NCBI GenBank assembly: GCA_963764235.1
Contig: CAVXRO010000009.1
Span: 62,001-126,000 of the forward strand
Reading direction: 5' to 3'
DNA: 64,000 nt
Source of the DNA: DATFVA01 sp963764235
GTDB lineage: Bacteria; Bacteroidota; Ignavibacteria; Ignavibacteriales; Ignavibacteriaceae
The stretch's first letter is position 1, and each line of letters opens with the position of its first letter. Positions 1 through 9,585 of this stretch are shown piece by piece. Both the position numbers and the translations under genes were made by a program. The notes below the pieces were generated by a model. That model did no database searches. It was not told where the DNA came from and was given only the letters and a program-made list of their open reading frames with translations.

Positions 1-284
1 CTCAGCTTGGCAAGGGCATACCCGATCATTGAACCAAAAACAAGCACACCGAGCGTGACAGACAGGGAAACGATCATACTGTTTACAAACGCCCCACCGA
101 TGGGAATTTTATCAAACATCTGGGAATAACTGTTCAGGGTAAGCGAATCCGGCAGCAGGGTAAGACTGCCGATCTCATTTTCCGGGGAAATGGAGCCCAT
201 CACCATCCAGTAGAACGGATAAACAAAAACCAGGGCGCTGATAGAAAGCGCGGAGTAAAATATTATTTTTTTAATGTATCTCAA
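1..284 (-). CDS. ABC sugar transporter permease, MalG type (partial, runs off the window)
   Basis: Second inner-membrane permease of a carbohydrate ABC importer; only the N-terminal 94 residues are present. I read it from a TTG start whose bases overlap the TGA stop of the preceding permease, because the first in-frame ATG lies inside the first membrane helix. The visible part has the usual MalG-like opening: a basic N-terminus (RYIKK), one hydrophobic helix ending in VYPFYWMVMGS, then a periplasmic stretch with a SLTLNSY-like motif and the start of a second helix. The overlap with the MalF-type gene implies translational coupling. The EAA loop would lie beyond the edge and cannot be checked. 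Confidence 0.85.
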   Translation of the reverse strand, partial: MRYIKKIIFYSALSISALVFVYPFYWMVMGSISPENEIGSLTLLPDSLTLNSYSQMFDKIPIGGAFVNSMIVSLSVTLGVLVFGSMIGYALAKL

Positions 285-1141
285 TTATTCTTCTCAATAA
301 ACTTTTTCTGGATGACAATTACTGCTAATATGATCAGAGCAAAAAACATTCCCAGGGCAGCCGCATAACCCATATGGTAATAAAAAAAGCCCTGTTTATA
401 TATATAAAGTACAGCCGACATTGTGCTGTTGAGAGGTCCGCCGCCTGTCATTATATATGGTTCAATAAAGAGGGAGAATCCCCCGATCGTTGAGAGAATA
501 ACGACCATAAATATTGTCGGGTTTATCATCGGCAGTGTAATCTTAAAGAACTTCTGAAAATGGGATGCACCTTCCAGGTCAGCTGCCTCATAATATTGTA
601 CGGGAACCGTCTGAAGTCCTACCAGGAACAATATTATATAGAGCCCGACGTTCTTCCATGTTGCCATTAGTGCAATTGAAGGCATTGCAATTTTAGGGTC
701 TATTAACCAGCCGACTTTGTCGAGTCCTACTGCAGTCAGCAGCCTGTTAAGCAGTCCGGTATCGAACCCGTAAAGCTGCTGCCATAACATTGATACCACC
801 ACGCCGGAGACTATCACCGGGAGAAAGAAAGCTCCCCTGAAAAGTCCTCTCAGCCGGATATTCTGATTTAATACCTCAGCCAGGAAAAGCGCTACAATAA
901 TCTGCAACGGAATATGAATAACCAGAAATACAAGAGTATTGAAGATTGATATGAAAAATGTTTTATCGTTGAACATTTTAATATAATTTGCCGCTCCGGA
1001 ATACTCCATCGGCGAAATTATATTCCATTTATGGAAAGTCAGTACTATAGAAAAGACAACCGGGAATGAAACAAACAGAAGAAAGTGCACAATGTATGGT
1101 GAGACAAGCAGGTATGGCGTTATTTTTTTTCTGTTAATCAT
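281..1141 (-). CDS. ABC sugar transporter permease, MalF/UgpA type
   Basis: A 286-residue inner-membrane permease of a family 1 carbohydrate ABC importer. Hydrophobicity suggests six transmembrane segments, the first at about residues 10-32. The cytoplasmic EAA loop that docks on the ATPase is clear around residue 185 (YYEAADLEGAS...FFKITLPMI). The length is normal for this family. The gene follows the solute-binding lipoprotein by 11 bp and overlaps the MalG-type permease. No ATPase gene is visible; in many bacteria a shared MsmX/UgpC-like ATPase is encoded elsewhere. The substrate cannot be read from the sequence, but the context suggests an oligosaccharide or monosaccharide. Confidence 0.92.
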   Translation of the reverse strand: MINRKKITPYLLVSPYIVHFLLFVSFPVVFSIVLTFHKWNIISPMEYSGAANYIKMFNDKTFFISIFNTLVFLVIHIPLQIIVALFLAEVLNQNIRLRGLFRGAFFLPVIVSGVVVSMLWQQLYGFDTGLLNRLLTAVGLDKVGWLIDPKIAMPSIALMATWKNVGLYIILFLVGLQTVPVQYYEAADLEGASHFQKFFKITLPMINPTIFMVVILSTIGGFSLFIEPYIMTGGGPLNSTMSAVLYIYKQGFFYYHMGYAAALGMFFALIILAVIVIQKKFIEKNN

Positions 1142-1152
1142 TTCGGGTAAGT

Positions 1153-2445
1153 TTACTTAATAAATAACAAGTTAACCGCGTCCGATGCGTCTTTCACTGC
1201 CTGCTCAGGTGATTTTTGTCCATATATAACGCAGGCTTCATACTCCTGGGAGATTAAATCGAAAACCTCCTTAAGAACAGGCGAAGCATCTGTCCCCCTG
1301 ACGTATTTCGACTGTTCAGCAAATATCTTCATCTTAGGATTTTTATTGAAGTAGCTGTCGTAGAAAGGATCCCTCTCTAAATCCTTTCTTCTTGGAAGCT
1401 GATTGGTTATTTCCAGGAGCATAAGGTCTCCTTCTTTGTTTATAAGTGTCTTTATATAGTTCCAAGCTGCAACAGGATCTTTACAGCTTTTGAATATTAC
1501 AATATTCTTCGGATCACAGTAGGTATAAACAGGACCTTTGTGGTCATCAGGTGCCGGCATAGTTGTATATTCATACCGGAAATCTTTAGGCTTAAACTTT
1601 TCAGCGTGTGCTATTTCCCAGGGGCCTGTAAACCTCGTAGCAATTACGCCGTCTAAAAAGGGATCCTGCCTGGCGGACAGCTGTTCCTTTGCAAAGTATT
1701 TTTTCCCGTACAATGTCTGGAGAAACCTGAATACTTCTACAGCATATTTATTATCAAAGACCACTTTGTCTCCCTTTACGAGGGGTGCTCCGTTAGAAGC
1801 GGCAAGATAAAGCGGGTAAAAATCAAAAAATCTCTGCCACCAAGTTACGAGCACCTCAGAGTACCCGAACCACCTGTCAACATAACCATCGCCATTAATA
1901 TCCTTCTGAAATTTTTGCGAAGCATCAAAAAACTGAGCGTAGGTGTGAGGAGGACCCGGTAATCCCAGGTTGTTTATAATATTAACATTGTAGATGAGCA
2001 TGATCGGATTTATTTTCCAGGGTACCTGGTATATATGTCCGTCGTTCGATGTAATTTCCCTGATCACCGCGCTGTCGCACCGACTGTACATAAAATCCAG
2101 AAACCCCGGAAGACTATCGAGAGCTACCAGCACGCCTGCCTGTGCATACGCTTCAACATCACCCTGCCACATATTTGAATAAATATCAGGAGTTGTATTG
2201 CCTACCACGGCGGCAAGAATGATCTCCTCGCTTGAACGTCCTTCCGGAACCGGCTGATATTTAACCTGATGTTCAGGGTTACTGCTGTTCCATTCAGATG
2301 TACGCACCTTTGCAAAAGTTATCTCATCGGTATTATTGGAACACCAGTAAAGCATCTTGTCCCCTCTGGTTGTATTGCTGCTGCAGCTGCTTAAAAGCAT
2401 GAAGACAGCCGGGATGAGTATGGTTAAAATCTGTTTCTTCATCAT
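1153..2445 (-). CDS. Extracellular solute-binding lipoprotein, family 1 (sugar ABC importer)
   Basis: A 430-residue periplasmic binding protein for the neighbouring ABC permeases. The N-terminus is a lipoprotein signal with lipobox LLSSC near residues 17-21, so it should be anchored to a membrane. The fold features match SBP family 1: a TPDIYSNMWQGD segment, a YQVPWKINPIMLIYN hinge region and a C-terminal helical part with NQLPRRKDL. Length is typical. Its ATG overlaps the TAA stop of the upstream frameshifted parvulin-like gene by one base, so the two are in one transcript. The ligand is not predictable; a mono- or oligosaccharide is likely from family and context. Confidence 0.93.
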   Translation of the reverse strand: MMKKQILTILIPAVFMLLSSCSSNTTRGDKMLYWCSNNTDEITFAKVRTSEWNSSNPEHQVKYQPVPEGRSSEEIILAAVVGNTTPDIYSNMWQGDVEAYAQAGVLVALDSLPGFLDFMYSRCDSAVIREITSNDGHIYQVPWKINPIMLIYNVNIINNLGLPGPPHTYAQFFDASQKFQKDINGDGYVDRWFGYSEVLVTWWQRFFDFYPLYLAASNGAPLVKGDKVVFDNKYAVEVFRFLQTLYGKKYFAKEQLSARQDPFLDGVIATRFTGPWEIAHAEKFKPKDFRYEYTTMPAPDDHKGPVYTYCDPKNIVIFKSCKDPVAAWNYIKTLINKEGDLMLLEITNQLPRRKDLERDPFYDSYFNKNPKMKIFAEQSKYVRGTDASPVLKEVFDLISQEYEACVIYGQKSPEQAVKDASDAVNLLFIK

Positions 2446-3961
2446 TATTCCCAGCTGTTCCAGTCATTGTCTATAGACGGGAACAATGTTCTTGGAATCA
2501 GGCTGCCCCTTTTAATAAAATAAATATCAATAGCTTTTTTGTCATTTTCAGATGTTACTTTAATTTTACCAAGCACATCCTGGTTAATGACCACCTTATG
2601 TTCCTGTTTGAGCTGAAGTACGTTATGAAGCACCTTTTTCGAAAGTTCTTCACTCATAATATCTGATTCAGATTTTTTATTCTCTTTCACCAGGTTAATT
2701 TCATCAGAAGTAAGGTTTATCGATTTTTCAAGCCGGTTCCGATAAGCACTGAATGCTATCTTATCTTTCCACCATGAAGCCTGTTTTTTTACCCACGGAG
2801 AATTATCATAGCCTCTTTGAGCAGCTGTTTCTCCAAGCATCCTGTCCCTCACCATCAGCCAGATCATATTTTCAAGCGACCTTGAAAAGCTGCCGAGATC
2901 ATCTTCGGATAATTTAATATACTCTGCCCTGTCCCTGTACCATTCGATAAATTTATCCAGCATAAAGTTTTGGGTTTCTCCTGCCACCAGTGTTATGCCC
3001 GGATAGATGTCTCCCCGTTTCAGGCCCAACGCTGACAGAGCTGAATCCATCTTAACTTCAAGTCTCCATTCAGAATATTTTCCGGGATCAAGCACAAACT
3101 TTCCCAGGTAGGATCTGAGTAAAATAAACGCATCACGTTTAATCACAGGCTTTTCATTATCAAAAAGGTTTTTGACGAATTTATCTACAGTATCCCCATT
3201 TTGCTTTTTCTGATGCCCTCAGCAGATTCTGAACGAAGCTTATTAATTCCAGCTTCACCCGTGATCAGACTCCTCTCAACATTATCCACTTTTATAATAT
3301 ACCAGCCGTCATCAGTATGAATGGGAGGGGGAATAATACCGGAATGCAGCGTATCAATTACGCCGGCAAGAAGAGGATTTTTCATATATATATCATACAA
3401 CGTACTTGTCATCTGCCTGTCGTTAATAAAAACCGTATCATTAAGCTGGGCCCTGAATAAAGTATCAAATGTATTCCTCCTTTTAACTGCTTCAGCAGGC
3501 CCGCGGAAGAGTTTTCATCATAACTGTACAGCCATCTTATATCATATTCTATGAGTTTTTTTTCGGTAACCTTATCGACCTCATCTTTAGTTATTTTCAC
3601 CTCCGGGAGAATCTCCTGTTTGAACATTTCTTCAGCAGCAAGGTCTGATTTAATGTCCTCAAACATTCCTTCTTCATCATCCTGCTCCATACACCGGTTT
3701 TATATCCCTCCTGTGCAAGAAGCTTTTCATTTATAAGATATTTTAAATGAACTGCTTTAGAGTCATTCTCTCTTTCGGAAAAGCGGGACCGAACTCATAT
3801 GAATAAAAAAACTCTTCCGCAGTAATCGTAATTGTGTCAACCTGTGCAACTATATCTTCTTTACTTACACCCTCCTGGTTAGATTCGGAGAATAAATCCT
3901 GAGAAAAGATGAAACACGGGTAAAACAAAAAAAACAGGAATAGGAAAATTTTCGTTTTCAT
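2445..3961 (-). pseudogene. SurA/PpiC-like peptidyl-prolyl isomerase gene with four apparent frameshifts
   Basis: Joining reading frames gives one coherent protein of about 500 residues. It has a signal peptide (MKTKIFLFLFFLFYPCFIFSQ), a SurA-N-like helical part (YLINEKLLAQEG), a divergent parvulin-like end (THTDDGWYIIKV-type motif, here HTDDGWYIIKV) and a long C-terminal helical region ending at 2445. Frame changes fall near 3768, 3690, 3500 and 3193. In each case a one-base change restores sensible continuation, for example GPAEAVKRRNTFDTLF after 3500 and GDTVDKFVKNLF after 3193. It sits between a PorV-like gene and the binding protein, so it may fold outer-membrane proteins of this operon. 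It is either decaying or hit by indel errors. The C-terminal fragment 2445-3146 is the longest intact piece. Confidence 0.7.
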
Positions 3962-3992
3962 ATCAAGAAGTTACATAAAAATGAATACGGGA

Positions 3993-5030
3993 TTAAAACC
4001 TTATCCCGATTGAAAAATTATGAACATTATCAAGTCGTCCGAAGTCTCTGAAAGCATAATCGAAATAAACTGTGGCAACGCTTAATAGCATCTGTGAATT
4101 TACTCCTACACCAAGTGATAAACCGCCCTCGGCGTCCTGGAGAAATAATGAGTTAAATCCGCCCCGGAGCGATAGAACATCCATAAAAGTAAATTCGGCA
4201 CCAACGTTCAGACTCTGATAATCGTTGTTCGGAACAAGGGCATCGGCTGAGACAAACATTTTATAATCATCGTAATTAAACACAGGAGATGAAACGCCAA
4301 TCTGGAAATACAGAGGCAGATCCCATGAATCAAGGTCAATATTAACAGGTATATTATCGTTCGATCCCTGTTTTGTTTCATCTACCCTGATAAAATATCT
4401 TGCATCCCTTCCCTGCAGCTGCATCGGGGTTCCGAAGTTTGAGAGCACCGCCCCTATAGTTAATCCACCGAGGAGATCAGTTCTGAAAACCGTTCCGGCA
4501 TCGATTGCGAATGCAATAGCGTTCATATGCCAGATAGACTGCTGAATGTATTTGGCTGTTAATCCTACTGAGAACCTGTCCGTTAAATACCTTGCATATG
4601 AAAGTCCAACTGCGAGATCGCCGGCACTGAAATATTCACCGGTTCCCTCCGGCTGTTCGACAGTTCTTACCTTCATATCGGCCATTGATAAAGAAGTGAA
4701 ACTTAACCCGATATTTCCGAAGTCTCCCAGGTTTAATATCAATCCTGCAAAGTCAAACCTTGTATCGGCAATCCAGTTTGTATGAACCAGGATAACTTCA
4801 TTACGTGTACGTGATGCAATACCGCCGACATTCCAGTACAAAGCGGAAGCGTCATCTGCGCGGCCGACAAACGCGCCGCCCATTCCGTTTGCAGCGGCAC
4901 CCACCCCTATCTCAAGGAATGAAGCTGCAGTGGTACCTGTCTTCGAGACATTCTGAGAATAAAGTTCCTGATCCCCGAAGAAAAATAACAGTACTATTAA
5001 AACCGTTGTTAAATGAGAAAGATTATGCAT
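3993..5030 (-). CDS. PorV/PorQ-like outer-membrane beta-barrel protein
   Basis: A 345-residue predicted outer-membrane protein of the PorV/PorQ (UPF0164-like) group. It has a signal peptide ending near YSQ, then the family's opening segment with ASFLEIGVGAAANGMGGAF and ALYWNVGGIA, followed by repeated amphipathic strands to a C-terminal aromatic residue (SIGIRF). In type IX secretion PorV is the shuttle that carries C-terminal-domain cargo to the surface; here it follows a large putative cargo by 33 bp. I prefer the ATG at 5030, preceded by AGAGG, over the ATG at 5045, because the signal peptide starts there. A second PorV-like gene lies at 48336-49259. Confidence 0.85.
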   Translation of the reverse strand: MHNLSHLTTVLIVLLFFFGDQELYSQNVSKTGTTAASFLEIGVGAAANGMGGAFVGRADDASALYWNVGGIASRTRNEVILVHTNWIADTRFDFAGLILNLGDFGNIGLSFTSLSMADMKVRTVEQPEGTGEYFSAGDLAVGLSYARYLTDRFSVGLTAKYIQQSIWHMNAIAFAIDAGTVFRTDLLGGLTIGAVLSNFGTPMQLQGRDARYFIRVDETKQGSNDNIPVNIDLDSWDLPLYFQIGVSSPVFNYDDYKMFVSADALVPNNDYQSLNVGAEFTFMDVLSLRGGFNSLFLQDAEGGLSLGVGVNSQMLLSVATVYFDYAFRDFGRLDNVHNFSIGIRF

Positions 5031-5063
5031 GGCATCCTCTTGCAATAAATTTGAAAGATCTCA

Positions 5064-8000
5064 TTATTTTATTATCGCAAACTTTCCTATATACTCACCG
5101 ATTCCCGGCGCATCGATATGAAATACATACACTCCGAAAGCTATATCCATCCCGTCTTTCGAAACCAGGTCCCAGCTTTCCTGTCCGTCTGAAATTGTGC
5201 TGGAATGCTGTAGGGTATTCACAAGCTTTCCGCTTATAGTATAAATTCTTATCGTACAATCCTGGGGAAGATGAATGAAAAATATTCTTCTTTCACCTCT
5301 TCCTACCTCGACAGTAGAGGGCTCCCAGGAAGCGGCACCGACATACGGATTGGGAACAACTGCAATATTGGCCAGGTCCTTTGCCGCTTTGGATTTATCA
5401 AGTCCCTGAGCCTTAGTCTTAAACTCATAAAACTCGCCTTCCCTGAACGGCTTTGTATTAACAACCTTATATACATTGCCGGGCTCAGGTGGTTTCTGAT
5501 CCTCTTCAGCAATCGAGATATCCTTAACTAAGCTAACCGACCAGCTGATGTGAAGATTGGAAAAGGCGGTTGCAGGTTTACCGAGTGAATCACCGAATAC
5601 AAAGAAAATGGCATCGCCCGCATTGAAAAGTTCATCGTGATTTTCATCTCGGAAGATAAACTGGAAATGATCTTTATCCTCGGTAACGTTTTTTACAATT
5701 ATATTTGACTGTACCGGATCACTGAACGCTGTAGCAGGAAACGATAGATCTCCCTGTCCCGGTTCTGTAAAAGTAATCTCATAATCGGCGGGGTAGTTTA
5801 TTTTCTTTCCCAAGTAAGCTGAGGAAAACCGGGGATCAAATCCAAGCCGAACAAAATAATTGCTGCTGTCGGTAACCCAGCCCGATTTGTCAAAGTCGAT
5901 AGTAACAAGGGTATCACTTTTAATATCAATAGTATAACCGTCGAGCACCGGCGACTGTTCATTAATTCCTTTTATAGTCTTCCTGTTTAACAAGGTATCA
6001 CCGGTAACTGCATTAAGTACTGAGTACTTCGGGTGTGCGGAATTATGATAAGGTTTGTCATCGTAAAATTCCAGCCTGTATGTATTATTACTTTTAATAG
6101 AATCCGGATTAAGGATCGAAATAGATATCTGTCCCGTTCCCGGACCTGTTCCCTCGAATGATTGTATTTCAGGGGCAATATAACCTGCTGCAGGCGCTCT
6201 TGGTGTAACGACTGCCGTATTGATATCAGTTGTAATATTTCCGCTGATATCCTTTTTTAGAATCGTGGTAGTTTCGGAAGGAGGAATTCCTTCAAAATTT
6301 CCTTCTATGGTTACAGTCTCAAATCCCTTATCATAGGCTGAAACAGCATAATAATATGTCTGCCCATTCTGCACGGTTGTATCAATAAAGGAATGCTTGA
6401 GTCCCGAATCATCACCCAGGTAGAATTTTGCACCGTTCACATCAATCGGGTGGAGTCCCGTTACCCCATCAACCAGGTCAAATTGGGCGATAGGAGAACG
6501 ATATACTGCCTTTCCGTATGCATCGGTTATTATTTTATCCTCGAGGAAATTGGGCTCGGTAGAGCGATATACTCTGTAGCCTTCAAAATTTATACGCTGG
6601 TAAAATTCATCAAATGTTTTCTCAGCCCGGTCATCCCAGTAGAGAGTTACTTTATGATCGCCCGGAACTGCAGTAAGAATAGGCTTCTCGGGAGGTTTGG
6701 CAAAACGGTAATTGGCATTATAAATCTGCTGAACTGTCTTCTTTCTCCGGAAAATATCACTTGTGTTAATTCCGAAGATCATGGACATCGAGAACCTTTC
6801 AGTTTCACCTGCCTCCTCATTCTGCCCTGTAATAGCAGAATATGTATTACGTCCGTTCATACTGAAAAGATAGCTTGAGAAATAATTGGCCAGGTTAACA
6901 TTCTCGAGGATCTGTCCGTGAGGTGACGGCAGGGCCGACAGTACATCCCAGTTGTCTTCATCATTATCCAGTTCATAAACGTGAACCGCGTATATAGCGA
7001 ATCCGGTCAGACCAAGCTGATCAGATTCATCTTTGTCGAGAACTCCGAAATTAGGTTCTCCCTGGTCAGGCCTGCCATTCCCTTCAGTACCGTCAGGATC
7101 CGGTGCGGTATATCCTTCATCGTAAGGACCAATTCCGTCAGTTCCAACATCATCCCTGAGCAGCTCTCCCTCATCCCAGACACCGTTTTCATTTAAATCA
7201 AAAAAGGATCTCCAGTTTGCGTTCTCATCGGCATCCCAGTGAGGTCTCCACGAATAGCCATAGAAAGCTGAGAATTTTGTGGTGTCCTGGAAAGGATTCC
7301 TTAAGAAAGGATCCTCTTCAGGTGTATTAATAAAGTTGACCGGGAGGTTATCCCTCTTTTCATCTGTCGGTCCATCCTGATCGTTATCTATGTTGTCATC
7401 AGGAACACCGGGACTCTCAAGGAATGCGTAGCCGGCATAACCCACAGGCGACCAGTTACCGGGACTTCCGAATGGTACGGTGGACCATGCATATGAAATA
7501 TCCAGCAGTTCATTATAATCACCGGCATTATTTGAAGAGTTGTCGTGTCCTCCGATTCCCCAGTCAACATACTGTGCAAATAATGTTTTCTGGTAATCAT
7601 AAGTTCCCATATTAGTTATCTCGTAATACCAGAAGATCGCATCCTCAGCAAGGACCTGCGACCACTGGAATCCTCTTGCCCTCACCTGCATTCCTAGTCC
7701 ACCCCTCGTGAGGTCCTGGGCGTCGGGATGGAAATTATGTTCGAGCAAGTATTCACGGTCTTCATTGTCATCAAACACAAAATACGTTTCAACATCGGCA
7801 TTGAAGACTCCCTTACCGAAAAATCCATTCCAGCTGTTGTTCCAGTCGGCAGGCCGGTCAGGCCATTTAGTCGGCCAAGTAGAAGAGTCATCGCTTCTTG
7901 CAGGCGAACTACTGAAGAGACTCGTGTAGCCGGGAAGAGGCCACCAACCGTATGTTACGCCCGTTGAAGGATCATAGCGGGTAAATTCATAATAATTTGA

Positions 8001-8318
8001 TTCGAGCGGGTGAATAAGATTTCCGGCAGGATCCTGTGCTTCTGCCTGCACAATTATGGCAACGCCATCCACATAAGTATGGTTTGTTCCTTTCGGCCAG
8101 ACTCCGCTCCTGCTCGGCTCGTTTTCCCAGTCAGCTATTTCACCGAAATTATAATAGACAGTGGCAGCTAGGTTTCCATCCATAAATCCTTTTTTGGTCT
8201 GGTTATGATCACCTTTATTTTTGTCGACAATCCTCTGACCATAGACCTGGCAGGAAACGATCAGGGAAACGACTGCCACAAGAAATATAAAACTGGTATT
8301 AATTCTTTTTAATAACAT
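5064..8318 (-). CDS. Large secreted protein with fibronectin-III-like modules and a PNPY-type C-terminal sorting domain
   Basis: A 1,084-residue exported protein. The start at 8318 is preceded by GGAG and opens a signal peptide ending near VYGQ; an upstream in-frame ATG at 8507 would run into the receptor gene. The N-terminal part has a SGVWPKG motif shared by this kind of protein. The middle has aspartate-rich, calcium-binding-like segments (DLNENGVWDEGE and DNDQDGPTDE). Fibronectin-III-like modules with GYRVYRST follow. The last 100 residues form a FlgD-like/T9SS-like domain starting VVPNPYVGA and ending GKFAIIK. It lies between a TonB-dependent receptor and a PorV-like gene. A surface partner of the receptor is my inference; no catalytic motif was recognised. 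Confidence 0.85.
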   Translation of the reverse strand: MLLKRINTSFIFLVAVVSLIVSCQVYGQRIVDKNKGDHNQTKKGFMDGNLAATVYYNFGEIADWENEPSRSGVWPKGTNHTYVDGVAIIVQAEAQDPAGNLIHPLESNYYEFTRYDPSTGVTYGWWPLPGYTSLFSSSPARSDDSSTWPTKWPDRPADWNNSWNGFFGKGVFNADVETYFVFDDNEDREYLLEHNFHPDAQDLTRGGLGMQVRARGFQWSQVLAEDAIFWYYEITNMGTYDYQKTLFAQYVDWGIGGHDNSSNNAGDYNELLDISYAWSTVPFGSPGNWSPVGYAGYAFLESPGVPDDNIDNDQDGPTDEKRDNLPVNFINTPEEDPFLRNPFQDTTKFSAFYGYSWRPHWDADENANWRSFFDLNENGVWDEGELLRDDVGTDGIGPYDEGYTAPDPDGTEGNGRPDQGEPNFGVLDKDESDQLGLTGFAIYAVHVYELDNDEDNWDVLSALPSPHGQILENVNLANYFSSYLFSMNGRNTYSAITGQNEEAGETERFSMSMIFGINTSDIFRRKKTVQQIYNANYRFAKPPEKPILTAVPGDHKVTLYWDDRAEKTFDEFYQRINFEGYRVYRSTEPNFLEDKIITDAYGKAVYRSPIAQFDLVDGVTGLHPIDVNGAKFYLGDDSGLKHSFIDTTVQNGQTYYYAVSAYDKGFETVTIEGNFEGIPPSETTTILKKDISGNITTDINTAVVTPRAPAAGYIAPEIQSFEGTGPGTGQISISILNPDSIKSNNTYRLEFYDDKPYHNSAHPKYSVLNAVTGDTLLNRKTIKGINEQSPVLDGYTIDIKSDTLVTIDFDKSGWVTDSSNYFVRLGFDPRFSSAYLGKKINYPADYEITFTEPGQGDLSFPATAFSDPVQSNIIVKNVTEDKDHFQFIFRDENHDELFNAGDAIFFVFGDSLGKPATAFSNLHISWSVSLVKDISIAEEDQKPPEPGNVYKVVNTKPFREGEFYEFKTKAQGLDKSKAAKDLANIAVVPNPYVGAASWEPSTVEVGRGERRIFFIHLPQDCTIRIYTISGKLVNTLQHSSTISDGQESWDLVSKDGMDIAFGVYVFHIDAPGIGEYIGKFAIIK

Positions 8319-8340
8319 TTTTACTCCAATAAAAAATCGG

Positions 8341-9585
8341 CTAAAATGATACTTCGGCGCCAATGATAATCTGCCTGGGTGCCGAATAAAAATCAGGTCT
8401 TGTAAAATATTCCTGGATTGTATTAACGCCTCTTGGAGGTGCCTGGTTCCTGGTGAGCTCGAGTGTATAACCCGCTCTCCCGGTATCACCAAACACATCA
8501 TTCTCATTCAACGTATCAAACAGGTTGTAAATCTTTGCAAAGATTGAAAACTGCTGACCCGCGATATCAATATATTTTGTCAGGTATACATCTACATCGT
8601 AATACGACGGTTTATTGTCGCTGTTTTCAAGTCCTGTTCTTTGGTTCTGCAAAGAGGGTGTATATGGGAGGCCCGAACCGAGTCTTCCTATAAAGCTTGC
8701 GATATAATCGCCGGGCACGCCGAGCGTCAATGTAAACCTCAGTGTATGCCTTCCGTCCCAGTCAAGCGGTACGAGCTGTTTGTTCCCTTCAATAGGCGGG
8801 TTCGCCTGGGCATTATTAAAAGCGGCATTGGGATCAGAGGCACTTCCTTTCGCCACCTGGAAGGTATAGTCAATTGACGCACCCATTCCCGCACCGAACC
8901 TCTTTTCAAGTGAAAGGGTGATTCCTTTAACTGAACCATAATCCCTGTTCACAAGTTTGCTGAACTTTCTGAATTCATTCTTTATATATATTTCGGTTCC
9001 AAGCAGGTTCCTGATATCTTTATAATAGCCTGTTATTGTCATCCCGATGTCATCGGTTAAAGCCTGCTGCAGTCCTATCTCGTACATAATCGTCTGCTGC
9101 GGCTTGAGGTCGGCATTGCCGATCACATTACCGATATTTTCAGGAAAATCGCCGGTAAGGGGAATTCTGAAATTAGGATTGCGGTAAAGGTTCTCAAACG
9201 GCGGTATCTGGAAAAAATATCCGTATGAAATATGTATAGCACCCTGGTCGGAGATCGGGTATGAGATCCCTATCCTGGGACTAAATTGGTACTTGGCCGA
9301 AGCGTCAACCATCAATGAATCAGGAAAAGGAGGCTGAAGCTCATCAAGCTCATTTATTTTATTTGGGTTCTTAAGGTATTGTCCGTCTGGTTGAAAATAA
9401 TCAAATCTGATTCCGGCATTCACTATAAGGTAATCAATTTCAATTTTATCCTGGAGGTAGTAAGCAGCCTGGTATGGATTTGCATGATAAGTGTTATAAT
9501 TAAAAGCACGCGGTGAGGGAATCATTGGTTTAAAATTTGAAGTGGCGTCAATGATTATCTGAAAGTCCTGGTACTTCAGGATCAT
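8341..9585 (-). CDS. TonB-dependent receptor, C-terminal beta-barrel part (separated by a frameshift)
   Basis: Continuation of the receptor whose N-terminal part is at 9548-11044. The joining point is near 9579-9580, where dropping one C gives RHDLKYQDFQIIID and an open barrel to the stop. The barrel shows typical strands such as YYLQDKIEIDYLIVNAGIRFDYF, FSPRIGISYPI and DWDGRHTLRFTLTLG, and ends in a short aromatic-terminated strand (IIIGAEVSF). No in-frame stop or other damage is visible, so a sequencing indel is as likely as a real mutation. The first usable ATG of this frame (9585) is not a credible natural start since it lies in mid-barrel. Confidence 0.85.
   Translation of the reverse strand: MILKYQDFQIIIDATSNFKPMIPSPRAFNYNTYHANPYQAAYYLQDKIEIDYLIVNAGIRFDYFQPDGQYLKNPNKINELDELQPPFPDSLMVDASAKYQFSPRIGISYPISDQGAIHISYGYFFQIPPFENLYRNPNFRIPLTGDFPENIGNVIGNADLKPQQTIMYEIGLQQALTDDIGMTITGYYKDIRNLLGTEIYIKNEFRKFSKLVNRDYGSVKGITLSLEKRFGAGMGASIDYTFQVAKGSASDPNAAFNNAQANPPIEGNKQLVPLDWDGRHTLRFTLTLGVPGDYIASFIGRLGSGLPYTPSLQNQRTGLENSDNKPSYYDVDVYLTKYIDIAGQQFSIFAKIYNLFDTLNENDVFGDTGRAGYTLELTRNQAPPRGVNTIQEYFTRPDFYSAPRQIIIGAEVSF

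Noticed and set aside
4805..5239. A 144-codon open frame on the plus strand
   Set aside because: It crosses the ends of two convincing minus-strand genes and their short gap, and is rich in R, H and S as expected for an antisense shadow.
8319..8507. Extended N-terminus for the 1,084-residue secreted protein from an ATG at 8507
   Set aside because: It would overlap the end of the receptor gene by more than 150 bp and bury the signal peptide; the ATG at 8318 has a GGAG site and opens directly into the signal peptide.
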